Part shown: piece after piece, positions 9,640 to 21,763 of the stretch
How the letters are laid out: each line of letters starts with the position of its first letter
Position numbering within the stretch: the stretch's first letter is position 1
DNA from: Rotaria sordida
Lineage: Eukaryota; Rotifera; Eurotatoria; Philodinida; Philodinidae
NCBI GenBank assembly: GCA_905250125.1
Contig: CAJNOL010001409.1
Location: forward strand, 1 to 64,000
DNA length: 64,000 bases
Direction: 5' to 3'
The notes under the pieces: model-generated
What the model was told of the DNA's origin: nothing
What the model saw: only the letters and a program-made list of their open reading frames with translations
The model's database searches: none
Made by a program: the position numbers and the translations under genes

Positions 9640-11960
9640 TGTCACTATTAAGATTTTTTCGTTGAGAATGGCAATATATGTATTATTCTCAATTGTATAT
9701 ATAGAGTTCTTCTATAATGGAAAAATTATGATTGTACTTGAGATCAAAATATTGTCATTTATTAGTTTATATAATGTCACTTCCTTCAATCATAAAAAAA
9801 AAGAACTTCAACTATGCATGATATTACTTCTTACGTAGACATAAAATCAGTATTCATTTGATATTTATGATATTTCATCAAATAAATCTGTTCCTACTTA
9901 GAAATTCCCGATGAATCATGAAAAATCACAATGTGTTGATCTTCTATATAAAAAGAAACTCAAAAAGGAGTCAACTTTATACTTTTCTATATTCTGAATT
10001 TCATTAGATATAGACAACCGTTGTTGGATCCATGGAGTCATCACAACAGTACGTATTTGATTTTTTCTTATATGCTTTATATATACAATAATGAAATTTT
10101 CTTGAACAAAAAATATAGTTTTCATAATTGAAAGAAGATTTTTAGCATTGATAAAGATCTACTATTCAGTTGTTAGTTCACAATATCATCTTCGTAACAA
10201 AAATAATTAATATAACCCCTTTTGCTTTTTATCAAAATTAAGTTCAATTATCGAATTATGTATTTATTCAGCAAACGAATTTTTCACAAAAAAATTGATT
10301 TTTCTTCAACTGATAAATCCATTCAAAAACTAGTCGAAAGAAAACTGTTGAGCTGTAGTAGATCGATCGTAGATATTTACGATTATATTGTGAGAATGTT
10401 GACTCAATCAATTCGAGTTGTTTTCAAAAAAAATAACTATACAGATAGATAAACGACAAAAACTTTGTTTTGATGCGTTCGAAAACAAAAAATTAACATA
10501 ACAAAAAAAAAGAATTTGAGAATAGTCGTTCAATGTTACTTATTTGTTTAGCATTTCTATCCAACGAAAAGTACATTTGAAGTAAACCACATAATTATGC
10601 ATTTATTAATGCTAAGTGCTTTCGCTTCGATTGCAGGATATACACAGAATTCGCCGAAACAAAAAAATGTCACACTAAAAAGGTCAAAAAAAAGTCACTG
10701 AAATAAAAAAATGTCGATCATAAAAAAATATCGAACGAATAAAATGTCAAGTTTGAAGATGACCGAAATACACTATTTACTATTGAGAGTAGGACATAGA
10801 GCCTATACAATCCTGCCCGTAGGTGATCGGACTCAGATTTCAAAAACTTTTTGTCCACCGAGTTCGTGTCCAGGTACAGAAATTCTTGAAGTCAATCGGC
10901 TCAGTAGGAGTATCAGAGTTCCTAGGGACGGGACCCGAAACTGGCACGTCTAATTCTACTCTGATGGGAAGGAAGCTGCGGGTCCTTCCAGACCCAGATT
11001 CAGGCCCAAAATTTAATTTATTATCAGGTGTGAGTCTCAAATTTTACTTGTTTTTACGAGTCTGAATTTACAAAAAACATGGATTCATAGCCCTCTGCGG
11101 ATGGAAAAAGAAGAAATTCTTATCGTGGGACTCAAAAAGATTTTCGAAGCAAATAGGAAGTGTAAGTTTTAAATCGAAGTTTTTCGGCTTCCCACTCCAT
11201 TCCCATTACAGACTGTAGGAACTAGTTTTATACTCGCTGAATATTCTAATTCATATGAATTATGTGAGTTCCACATTTCAATCTCACAGAGACTGCGCTA
11301 ACAAGCATTTTACAGCTAAATAATCTAAACTGTCGTATACTAACATTTTCGACATTTTTATTGACAAAGTATCTAGTATAAGTATTAGTCTTATTGTTAA
11401 TCTACACTATTTCTGCGATATCTACATTCATAATTAAATATGCCTATTTACATTCGAATTCAAAATCGAAATCTCCATGTATAAAAAGCTAGAAAAAAAT
11501 AATCTGATTTGTATCAATTTTTCGTGATTAAAATCAACTAAACTTTTAAAAATCAATTTTTATCGTAGTAACTATAGAAATCGTTTTTCTTGAGTTTTAA
11601 GTTGAAAACTCAGTTTTTTCGATTTCTCACTCGACAAATAGTAAGCCTGATACTAGAACAATCTTTAACATATATATATATATATCCTACTCCGAGATAT
11701 GAGAGTGTGAGTGTATAGATCTTCGTACCCATACCCTGTGTGTCTGTCACGATCTGTGGGGAAGAGGGATGCAAATTAATATAAAATGACAAAGGAAAAG
11801 AAGGAATTATTGAAAATATTCTTCATTCAAGAAAAATCATTATACAAATATTTTGGTGAGAGCAAACAAGATTGGTTTCTTTTTTCATAGTAATAATGGA
11901 AATATTCACTTACATATTTCGAACAAGATTATTTATAATATCTATCTATTTTTTTTTTAT
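9640..11960. other. Intergenic, between divergent cupin and NADPH oxidase genes
   Basis: Should contain the promoters of the minus-strand cupin and the plus-strand oxidase. Open frames here (9599-9838, 9916-10125, 10222-10452) have no domain, splice context or conserved feature and look like chance. A block at about 10800-11040 is distinctly GC-richer, with repeated GGGACGGGACCCG-type and CCCAGATTCAGGCCC-type runs, resembling the degenerate simple-sequence islands elsewhere in the window. A (TA)n tract lies at 11672-11685. Confidence 0.4.
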
Positions 11961-11970
11961 TTAAATTCAG

Positions 11971-14900
11971 TTTGGAATCAAATATACATGAAATAATATG
12001 TTCACCGATCGAATCGAAATCATCTTCATTAACAAATAATTCTATTAATAGTAACTTAGAACAAGAATCACTCAAAAATTCGATATCGACTAAAGATAAA
12101 AAAAACATCACCATCAACTTAGATGTCAAAAGAAAATCAATAGAACAAAATTCTGTCTTGAAGGATCCTCTAACCTCACTTGAAAGTGAAATTCATTCTA
12201 CATCGTTATCCATGTAAGAGAATTTTCGTTTTCCTTTTTGTTTGTTCATTACAAATCTTATTGAATTTTTCAGACCATCCATCAATCGATCTTTATCGTT
12301 TCGGTGAGTATTTCTTTGATATAACTATAAAAATGTTTTATATTCACTCTTAATTACTTGTTTTTGTTTTCATATAAATGCAGACAACATCGATTATGTA
12401 CACATACACAATCTTCGAATGAACTTGATCGTGCTGAACATCATTTAAATGAATTACTCAATGAACCATTATGTGATCATGATTTTCGTACTTTTACTAA
12501 ACACTTTGATGGTGATATAAGTAAAAAAAATTTTACAATAGAAGAATTTTATAAACTATTTCAACTCACAAAAACATTCGGTAGAAGAGAGAGAGAGAGT
12601 CCAATGTTGAGTGAAAATTAATTCTCTATCTATTTAGGTGAACGTCTTCTTGGTATATTAAATGAGAGTAGATGTATCGAAGCTAAATCAATTAGTGGTG
12701 AAAATATTATACGTATTGCTCGAATTCTTTCTATGGCACCAAGATTAGTTAAAGCACTTATTCTATTTAAAATTTTCGATCATGATGATAATAAAATGAT
12801 AACTATTCAAGAAATTTCGGAATTTTATGAAATTTATCTTGTTGAATTTCGATTTCCTCATAATGAATTACATCGTCAAGAATTGATAAATACATTTCTT
12901 CAAAATTTTCGAATGATCAATGATAATGATAATTTAAATTTTGATCAATTCTATTCAATTCTTCAAGAAACACCTGAATTATTCGAATCACTTCAACTTA
13001 TGAATATTCCAATCAATGATAATGATATTAAAAAATTAGAATGGCAAGCATGGCGAATCAATAATAGATATCAAATTCTTATTGGTCTTCTTTATATCTT
13101 AGGTACAATTGGTATTATTATTCATGTAATAATAAAATTGATCATTCATGAACGACAACGAAAAGGTTGGTTCATCGTTGCACGCATATGTGGATATTTA
13201 ATAAAATTCAATTTTGCTCTATTGATCGTTCTTATGCTTAAACAATGGATGAGATGGTTTCGACAATATCATTGTTTGAGACGTTTCTTACCTATTGATG
13301 ATCATATTGATGCTCATCGTTACGTTGGAATAATTTTCGCAATTTGTAGTGTTGTGCATTCACTGGCTCATACTATTAACTATGCTTTAAATAGTGAAGG
13401 TGAGTTTACATGATAATTAAAATAATATTTTACTGTATATCTTAAACTACTACCAGTAATCATAGAAGTAATGGTATAGCTCAAAGATTATAATTAGTTT
13501 TATGCACACATATATTTAATAATATGAATATTGTTTTCCTATTAGACTTTCATTCGCTAAGATGATATTATTCTCGAATACTAACTAAAGTATATCGATG
13601 AGTCTTTAACCGAATAAAGAATAATCATATGTCAAATCGTACGACTATTTTGAAAAAAGTCATACCCCAAAAAAGAACAGAACAGTAGCATGCTATTTCT
13701 TTCGTTTTCTTTTTCTTCGTTTACAAGCTGAAATGAAAATGAGTAATAAGTATATGAAACATATCAACAAGATAAAAAAAACAAGGATACAACAACAGTC
13801 AATAAAGAGTCACCAATAGGAAGAGAAATGAAGGAAAAAAATTTAGAGAACGAAAATGTCATAAACTTGAAGGACATTCTTTATTAATGAATACACAAAA
13901 AAAAATATGTAGATTATAACCTTTACAATTCATCATAGTATTCGAATTTTTCAGAATATTTCATCTTGTTTTTTTGATTTTCGAAATTATTTATTGTAAG
14001 TCTTTGAAAAAATCTTGTTATTTAATATAGGCTATTCATTTGTTCAATGTATGTTTACAACAAGTCGACAACAAGGTTGGGTATCTGGTTTGACTCCTAT
14101 TACTGGCAATATTCTTCTTGTTTTTCTTATTATTATGATTATTGGTGCATTACAATGTATACGTCAACGAGAAAAATGCTTTATACTTTTTCGTATATCA
14201 CATTTACTCTTCTGGCCTATATTTATTCTTCTTGTAATTCATTCAGAAGAGTTTTGGAAATGGGCATGTGGACCAATGTTTCTATTTATATGTGAAAAAC
14301 TATATCTGCTAAAAAGATATTTACCACAAAAAGGTCGTACTCATCTGAAAAAAGTCACAATCGAAGATGATAATACGATTTCATTTACTATTGTACGACC
14401 TCCATATTTCAACTTTAATACAGGAGATTATGTTAATATTTGTTTTCCTCGTATAGGTATAATATAGAAATGATTTTTTTTTTTTTGATCGAAACAAATA
14501 TCTTCATATTCATCTATATTTCAGTTTCTTACGAATGGCATCCATTTACACTTTCAAGTTGTCCAGAAAATAAAGATACTTTACGTATTCATATTAGCAA
14601 GAGAAAAAATTGGACAAGAAAAATCTATGAACATTTCTATCAACAATGGCAATATCAAAATGAACATTTTGATGTTGTTACCATTTCAACAGCATCTATA
14701 ACCAATAATAACATACATTCTCCTTCTGTTAATTATCCTTATACATTCAATAGCAATGAATCCATTTGGATTGAAGGACCCTATAGCAGTTCAACATCGT
14801 ATACATTCGACTGTGAACATGTTGTATTAATTGGAGCAGGCATTGGTAGGTTTTTGCATATTACAATCTCGAGAACGACAATAGCTAGAGACTTGCGATT

Positions 14901-15868
14901 TTCATCAACTGAAATAGGCCGAGTTAGGACGTTTTAATCATTTTTGGAAATTTTTTTCGAAAAATAATATAACCTCAATGCAATTTTTATTCTGATATGC
15001 ATGTTAGATAGAAGAACTTCAGATCTATAGTTCAAGATACAATTCGAATGATTATATATTTTTCGAAAAGATCTTCAAAAATGATTGACTTAGCAATGAT
15101 TTTACTAGCTACTGTCATTCTCGAGATATTCGTTTTACATCAATCCACATTTAATTCTGGTGTTGACATTAGTAACATAATATTTCAAATTTTACTTTAA
15201 ATTTTGTTATTTGATTTTGCTGAAAATAATCTGATCAAATAGAATTCATATCTCTATTCTATTGTTCAAATAGATTAACTTGAATATTTTCCTTACTATA
15301 TCAATTTTTAGGTATCACTCCGTATGCCGGCGTTCTCGAATCTTTAATGTATCAATTTCGTGAACAACAAAATAAATGTCAACATTGTCACTGTATTAAT
15401 TATGATCATGAAGCAATTGCACGACGAAAATTAAAAAAAGTCGATTTTATTTGGGTAAATCGTGATGTGAAAAATTTTTCTTGGTTCCTACAATTATTGA
15501 CTGACTTCGAGAATGAACAATTAACATATCTTCAAACATCAACATCGGAAAATATTGTTCAGCAACGTTATATTGATTTTCATTTATATTTTACATCGTT
15601 GAAAAGAAATGATCAAGGAATGATTGGTAATGCTCCTTATGATCTTGTCTCAAATATCTATGCGAAAATATCAAATCGAGATATTCTTACTAAATTGAAA
15701 ACAAAAACAATTGTGGGTAGACCACAATGGCCACTCTTATTTGCCAAACTTAAAGCTGAATATGAAAAAACAAATGTCTTCTTTACAGGGAGTCATAGTA
15801 TGGGCGACGAAATCAGGCGTTTATGTGATCAATACAAATTTATGTATCATCATGAACCTTATTTTTAA
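11971..15868 (+). CDS. EF-hand NADPH oxidase, NOX5-like (7 exons resolved, 5' end open)
   Basis: Exons 11971-12213, 12274-12303, 12384-12580, 12638-13399, 14031-14456, 14525-14845 and 15312-15868 join in phase to about 844 aa; a start-containing exon upstream is not resolved. The enzyme passes electrons from NADPH through FAD and two hemes across a membrane to make superoxide. The N-terminal half carries EF-hand-like loops (FDHDDNKMITIQEI near 12775; NDNDNLNFDQF near 12920). The six-helix ferric reductase core has the heme-His pairs (HRYVGIIFAICSVVH near 13316 and HLLFWPIFILLVIH near 14200). The FAD motif is HPFTLSS (about 14542) and the NADPH motif is GAGIGITPYAG, split across the last intron. 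The C-terminal CG motif reads FFTGSHSMGDE, with Thr in place of the usual Cys; the protein ends EPYF. Ca2+ is the likely trigger. Confidence 0.93.
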
Positions 15869-15954
15869 CTATTGGGTGTGGATCTGACCGCGTGCAGCCG
15901 TGAATGTAGATGTATGTGACTCTGAATCTTCTCTTAAGCCACACCAGCATCCCA

Positions 15955-16324
15955 TTAGGTATTGCATTTAATAATATTGCATTTATCTATAAAACCGTCG
16001 AAGATTATATCAATGCAAAATCATATTATGAAAATGAACTTTAGATTCATCGAGAACTCTTCCAACTACTAATCGAAATGTAACAACAACTTATAATAAT
16101 ATTGATTTATTGCATACATTATTAGGAAATTATTTCACTACACTTTTATATTTTTAAAAAAAACTTTTGAAAATAATAGAAAAATCTTTTCTATCAAATG
16201 ATTTGAGTTTAGCTACGATCAACAATTACATAGGTACGATGAAGCTACCAAACACGCTAAACAAGCATTTTATATCGCTATTGATACACTCGGATACGAT
16301 CCATTCAAAAAGTTGAATATTTGA
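15955..16324 (+). pseudogene. Broken TPR (kinesin-light-chain-like) fragment
   Basis: Reads NNIAFIYKTVEDYINAKSYY then a stop, and further on SLATINNYIG with a one-base shift into RYDEATKHAKQAFYIAIDTL. Both pieces follow the TPR pattern (G..Y...G.Y..A...Y..AL.I). Several stops and the frameshift show it is dead. It lies immediately after the oxidase gene on the same strand but belongs to a different family. Confidence 0.5.
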
Positions 16325-16520
16325 TTGTATCTTACAATAATGTAGTCAGAAATTATAATTACTTTTATTAACAAAATGTTGTCGATCAAGGTTATGTTTT
16401 TATCGAAACAAAAAAAAATAATTAATAGAATCTGTTATGTAGAAAATAACTTGAGGATATAACTAGTGATAGACTTGCGATTTTCACCATAAGGAAGAGT
16501 GAAGTGAGTGTACGTGAATC

Positions 16521-17481
16521 TAACCTACTGCACGAAAGTCTTGGCGCGCAATTTTTGTTCAGTTTTCTACCATCCAGATGTCGCAGTAGAGAATAAAAGA
16601 CAGTCGGTTAGAACAAAAATTTGATGCTCTTTCTAAATGTATGTTCAAAATTATTTTTTGACGTAAGACTGTTAACCAGAAGCAAATGCTTGAATGGGCT
16701 TAAAATGGACGTCTGTGAAAAAATTTTTCATATTACTCATTTTTGTATTTTGATTAAAATTGTCTCAGTTCAAACGACAGAAAATCTTCTTATATATCAC
16801 TTTGTTGAATGAACTTCTCTTTTTACATGTAACAACAATGACTCAAAATCTATTGCATTTTGAAAAAGTAAAGTTGAGAAAAAACTCATTTTTGACAAAA
16901 TCTCATCTTATTTAGAGAGTAACTCTTTGAAAAATCTGTGTAGTCCTTGTTTGTTTTTAGTTCTAGTTTATAATAATTCACGAATTCGTAGAAAATTAAA
17001 TGGTCTACGATAGTATAGAGTCAAAAATTGTTCCAAAATATCATCCAGAGAAATTTTGAATAACAAGAAAAAGTCTATTTTATTCAGCGTGTAAATGTCA
17101 GTTTTGGTTTATTCAGTTGTTTGGTCACAGTTAAATGATATTAAGTTAAGAAAAAAATTAATCATATATTTAGAATGAATGTAAAATTCTAATTCCAACT
17201 GGCTACTTTTACTATCCTTCGATGACAGTTAAGTATTCAAAAATGAGTAAACATTTGTGCCAAGACGTTTCAACTTAGTGTTTGCACAGACGACTATTTT
17301 GAACTCATTCAAGTATTTACTTCTAGTTAACAGACTTAAGTCAAAAAATAATTCTGAACATACATTTAGAAAGAGTATCAAATTCTGATTCTAACTGACT
17401 ACCTTTCATTCTCTACAGTGATAGCTAGGTAGTAAAAAATTGAACAAACATTTTGTGCCAAGATTTTCACGCAGTAGGTTA
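16521..17481. repeat. 961-bp fold-back repeat with about 180-bp arms
   Basis: The left arm (16521 to about 16700, opening TAACCTACTGC) and right arm (about 17305 to 17481, ending GCAGTAGGTTA) are reverse complements over their length, by eye roughly 80% alike. A further diverged copy of the right-arm module sits inside at about 17170-17285 (shares TTTGTGCCAAGA). The short open frame at 16621-16812 is within the arm and not a gene. Confidence 0.7.
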
Positions 17482-19180
17482 GAAGGTATCTTCTGGAAAT
17501 TTTCACCAAATTTCAGATTTCTTTCATAATATTTTGAATGCTCGGAAAGAACTGGAATCATTAAAAATCTACGATGTTATTCTCGTTATCTCGACTGACG
17601 CATTCGACTCAATAAAGTGCAAAGTTGGCAATCAATGGAAAAAAGCGAAATAATAGATGGAAAAGATGGAAAACCGAAAACGAGATTTGTGTGAGTAAAA
17701 CATGGCGAATGATTAGATAAAATAAGACAGATCGAAAGAAAATCGCACTCTGCATAGTTTGACAGGAAAGAAATGAATATTTGCGTGCTTTTCATGGAGT
17801 ACGTACATTATTTCCACGTTGTCATAGCATAGTATAACGAAAATGATTACATGATGAGCAATGTCTTCTGTTCGTCAATTGTATTGTTGCTTTTACTCGA
17901 TTTTTGTCTTACTAAGTAGTTGTATTAGAACTTTTTCTCATCTTGAATATTGAAGATATGAGTTAATTTTCTGTCTTTCGTTGAACAAAATGATTTCCGA
18001 TCAGTTGAAATAGCATTGTAAACTGATTTTTAAAGGAATAAGAAACGGTATAATCAATTCAGTGTACAATCGAAACCAAATATTGTTATTCGGTTTTTAT
18101 CGATTATTCTGTTGTACGAGACTTTTTTTATTAATTAGTACGTAGAAAATATTGTCTCAGATAGTCTCTATTGAGAAACGATGTAATTGATCATCCACTA
18201 ACAAATTTGGAGTGTTATCAGAGCTGCAACGTTATAATTTATTGACTTAATACCATCCTTTTCATATCCATGTCCATTATTTTGATATTGCGAAAAAATA
18301 TTCATGAGAAAAAAGAAATCGAAAATGATATGTTCAATGCATGAAAAAGTATCTTTGTATCTCAATAAGCCTCAATTCGAATGTAAAATCTTTAGCAATG
18401 AATAATACAATGAAAAAATCATTCGATCATATTCAAACTCCTTAGTTCTATTTATTTAGAACTCATTTTTAAATAATATCTGAATTGATGAAGGATCATA
18501 TACTCATAAAACAAGAACAAGACTATTTTCACTACTTGTGATTATGAATAGATAGTTTTGGTCGACTAAATACTTGCCAAACTAATTATACAAAGAAACT
18601 TGACAATGCCAACTTGAATAATCTAAATATGTTTGTTTATACGAGACATTCTATTTGATCTGACTATATACATTAGACAGTTATTTACCAAATTTCGAAA
18701 AGCTACCATTCCAATCTCCATGACCAATGTCTATTCAATCATATGAAAAGTAGTCTAATCGATCGTTGCCTTTGTAAATTGAATTAGTTGAATATTATCT
18801 GTAACATGAGATTTATACATTGGCTATTTTGTACATGGCACAAACAGATCTTATGTAAACTAATTCGATCAAGGATTACTTTGTGTCACAAATTGAGTTA
18901 GAAGAAATTAATTTTCTCATCTTCAGTTTTCGATTCTCACTTAGACACATTCAAATGATTCAATCAAATAATCTTGTTTAGTCGAAAAAATCGAGAGAAG
19001 AAAGTTCTATATATTTTATTATTGCAAGAATAAAATTTTGAATGTGAAATAATATATTTCAGTTTTAATATAATCACTTGGAAAATTTAGATAAGTCTAA
19101 ATAGAAAAAAATTTGTCGTAAATTCAAGTTCATTTTGTATTGATTATTTGACTATTGAATAATTTATGAAAATACATATG
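17482..19180. other. Intergenic, no gene seen
   Basis: AT-rich sequence with no frame, RNA gene or repeat structure I can support. It includes the 3' flank of the minus-strand nitrile hydratase; a minus-strand AATAAA (plus-strand TTTATT at 19015-19020) about 165 bp past the stop is a candidate poly(A) signal. Confidence 0.4.
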
Positions 19181-19182
19181 AA

Positions 19183-20553
19183 TTAAAGAGTAATATCACA
19201 AACACCAACCATACTATCACGAGTAACTATTGAAAGTAATTGTTCTCGAGACCAATTTTCTGTATTTTCAGGACGACGAGGAATAACTAAGTAACGTAAA
19301 TCAGCTGTGCTATCACAAATTTGAATTTTCATATCATTAGGCAGTATAGTTCCAAATTCTTTTAAAATCGAACGAGGATTTCTAGGTGCACGAACACGAT
19401 ACGATCTTGACTTATACCATCCCGGTGGAATACCAAGTAATTGTCGAGGATAACAAGAACAAAGAGTACATACAATTAAATTATGAATTTTATCAGTATT
19501 TTCTACAACAACCAAATCATTTTTTATTTTATCAAGTTTCAAAAATTCCATAATTGTATTTGTACCATCTTTTAATAAACGTTTTTTAAATTCTGGATTT
19601 AACCAAGCTTCAACAACAATATTCGCTCCTCTTTGTTCTACTCCAGCCATCTGATTTGTTTCAATTTGTTTACGTAATTCTTCACGATTAATAATATTTT
19701 TATCAATTAATGCACTCACTAATGATTCTGATAAATGTTGAGCAGGTAATGGTGTTCCTTCACGATCTACTGCTGTTTGTTCGATAATAGCTCTGGCTTC
19801 GTGCATATGATCATGGTCGTGATCATGATCATGATCTTTGTGCTGATGATCAACATCATGTTTATGACAACCTTCATCTTCATCTTTTTCTGTTGGTGCA
19901 CAGGGTTCTGATGCAGGCATTAGCCAATGTTGGTAAATTTCTACATCAATAGTATCATTAGCATTACCTTCATAATGATTCCAAATATATTTCTGATTAA
20001 ATCTTACTCGATAAAGAGGTTGATGATGAACAGTAGTATTATCAGTATTATCATAAGCAAAATATTCCGGATTAGGATATGATCCACAACATCTTTCAAT
20101 AATACCAACTTTACCATACAAATAACCAGGTGTACGTAAATGAGGTTTTATCCAACGAGTAGCATAATTTTCATGATGAACACGTACTTTATCACCAACA
20201 TGAAACAATTGTTCATCTGTCGAATGTAAAGGTGGACCGTATTTCTTATTCAAATCTTCTTGAGTTAATATACCAGATTCTAAACAACGTTTAGCAATAG
20301 AAATTGCCCATCGTTCATAATAACTTAATTTATTGTAGATTGATTTATCGATTGATTCTATACCTTTTCGTAACATATGAACATTCATAATACGTTTTCC
20401 GACTAATAATGTTTGTACAGCATCAATTTGTTGTTCCCAATAGGCATATTCTTCAATGCTTCGATCTAATGGTTGTAATAATTCTTCATCATTTTTCATG
20501 TCTTCTTCAGTGGTTATTGAGGCTAAATCAGATACTCTATCAAGTGATACCAT
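19183..20553 (-). CDS. Nitrile hydratase, beta-alpha fusion with His-rich linker
   Basis: 456 aa from the ATG at 20553; the 16 codons before it in frame look like an intron end (GTTTTTAG acceptor), so a 5' UTR intron is likely. The enzyme hydrates nitriles to amides. Residues about 1-215 match the beta subunit (YYERWAISIAKRCLESGILT; FHVGDKVRV; PLYRVRF). Residues 229-251 form a His/Asp-rich linker of alternating D-H pairs. Residues about 252-456 match the alpha subunit, with the metal-claw motif VCTLCSCYPR (Cys362, Cys365, Ser366, Cys367) and GWYKSRSYRVRAPRNPR. VCTLCSC (Thr, not Ser, at the second position) is the cobalt type. Bacteria encode the subunits separately; a beta-alpha fusion with a His-rich linker is known from the choanoflagellate Monosiga brevicollis. 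The main coding exon has no intron. The linker could bind Co and replace the bacterial activator; that is inference. Confidence 0.95.
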   Translation of the reverse strand: MVSLDRVSDLASITTEEDMKNDEELLQPLDRSIEEYAYWEQQIDAVQTLLVGKRIMNVHMLRKGIESIDKSIYNKLSYYERWAISIAKRCLESGILTQEDLNKKYGPPLHSTDEQLFHVGDKVRVHHENYATRWIKPHLRTPGYLYGKVGIIERCCGSYPNPEYFAYDNTDNTTVHHQPLYRVRFNQKYIWNHYEGNANDTIDVEIYQHWLMPASEPCAPTEKDEDEGCHKHDVDHQHKDHDHDHDHDHMHEARAIIEQTAVDREGTPLPAQHLSESLVSALIDKNIINREELRKQIETNQMAGVEQRGANIVVEAWLNPEFKKRLLKDGTNTIMEFLKLDKIKNDLVVVENTDKIHNLIVCTLCSCYPRQLLGIPPGWYKSRSYRVRAPRNPRSILKEFGTILPNDMKIQICDSTADLRYLVIPRRPENTENWSREQLLSIVTRDSMVGVCDITL

Positions 20554-20599
20554 TGTCAGATACTCTAAAAACAAAAACAAAAAAGGATTAAGAAAATTC

Positions 20600-21700
20600 A
20601 TTTCCTTAGAAACTTTTTAAAATTGCGACAAAGCAGAAAAGTTCAGTTTTTTCATTACCAGTACCTTGTAATCAGTCTAGAATTCATGAGAAAACAGTTT
20701 TTTAGCAAAATGAGGTATTTCCGTGCTATTATAACATTTTATTGATGAGTTATAATCGATAGAATACCAATGTTGAAATATCGTTATAAAAAATCAACAG
20801 GAGTATCTAATCAGACTTGATTTATCTATCCTAAAATTTCTCAAAGAAACTTTTCACAAAAGCCGATAACTTTGACGATGTAAATTATTTTCTCTACCAT
20901 GTTGACTATAAAAAACTTTCAAACAGATTCAGAACTTCATTTCGTAGAATTTTCATTGTTTTAAGGGTCACTCTCTCGATGTTTTTTTTCTAAATGTACA
21001 ATGGTCATTTCTTTTGTTTATTGTTGTTTTTTTTTTGAGGAGAAATGGTATATATTCAGAAATGTTTTCCATTCTCGAATTTATAATTCTTGAAAGAAAA
21101 TATTGTAAATTGTTTTTTCAAACTTTTTATCCAAATTTCAAAATCTCAATGCAATCTTTGCAATTTAAAATGAAGATTTTTCAGAGAAAACATTAAATTA
21201 CTTATAGAAAAGTGTTCATCGTTTCAGAATGAAATACGAAATTTTACCTTTGTGATCGAATTTTAGGGATGAAAAGATCTTGAAATTTGTAAATGGCACT
21301 GCTTATCGAGATTGTAACGATATTAAAGAGGATGTTCATTAATAATTACGTAAAAATCGATAGCTGTTTTACAGGAACATATGCACTTATTATTTTCTTG
21401 TTAGAGTTATTGCTTACTTATAATGTACGACGATCTGGTATAATTAACTAAATCTATATTTTCTACGTTCGAACTACAATAACTACTAGATATATGTGTT
21501 CATAAGTGAAAAAAAAACAAACTTATGCTTGTTGGATCAAGAAGTATCTTCAAGTGAATGATTTTATTCTTGTAACAATGACTTCATTGTTTGATAGGTT
21601 GAAAGAAAAGAAAAATGATAAGGATTGTTTGTGCGCCTTGATATGTGTTGTTTACATATAACAGCATTAGACAATAACCTTTGCAACGTTAATGTCAAAG
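20600..21700. other. Intergenic, upstream of nitrile hydratase
   Basis: AT-rich. Should include the 5' UTR exon and promoter of the minus-strand nitrile hydratase. The open frame at 21014-21196 has no recognisable content. No activator-type gene for the nitrile hydratase is present here. Confidence 0.4.
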
Positions 21701-21763
21701 ATAACGTCTAACTGTGTATGCTATACTTTTTAATATTGAATTTCTGACACACTTTTCTCTTAG

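Noticed and set aside
11786-11855. First exon of the NADPH oxidase (MTKEKKELLKIFF...) ending at a GTGAGA donor
   Set aside because: Joining it to the acceptor before 11971 puts the next exon out of frame with an early stop; the true first exon is unresolved.
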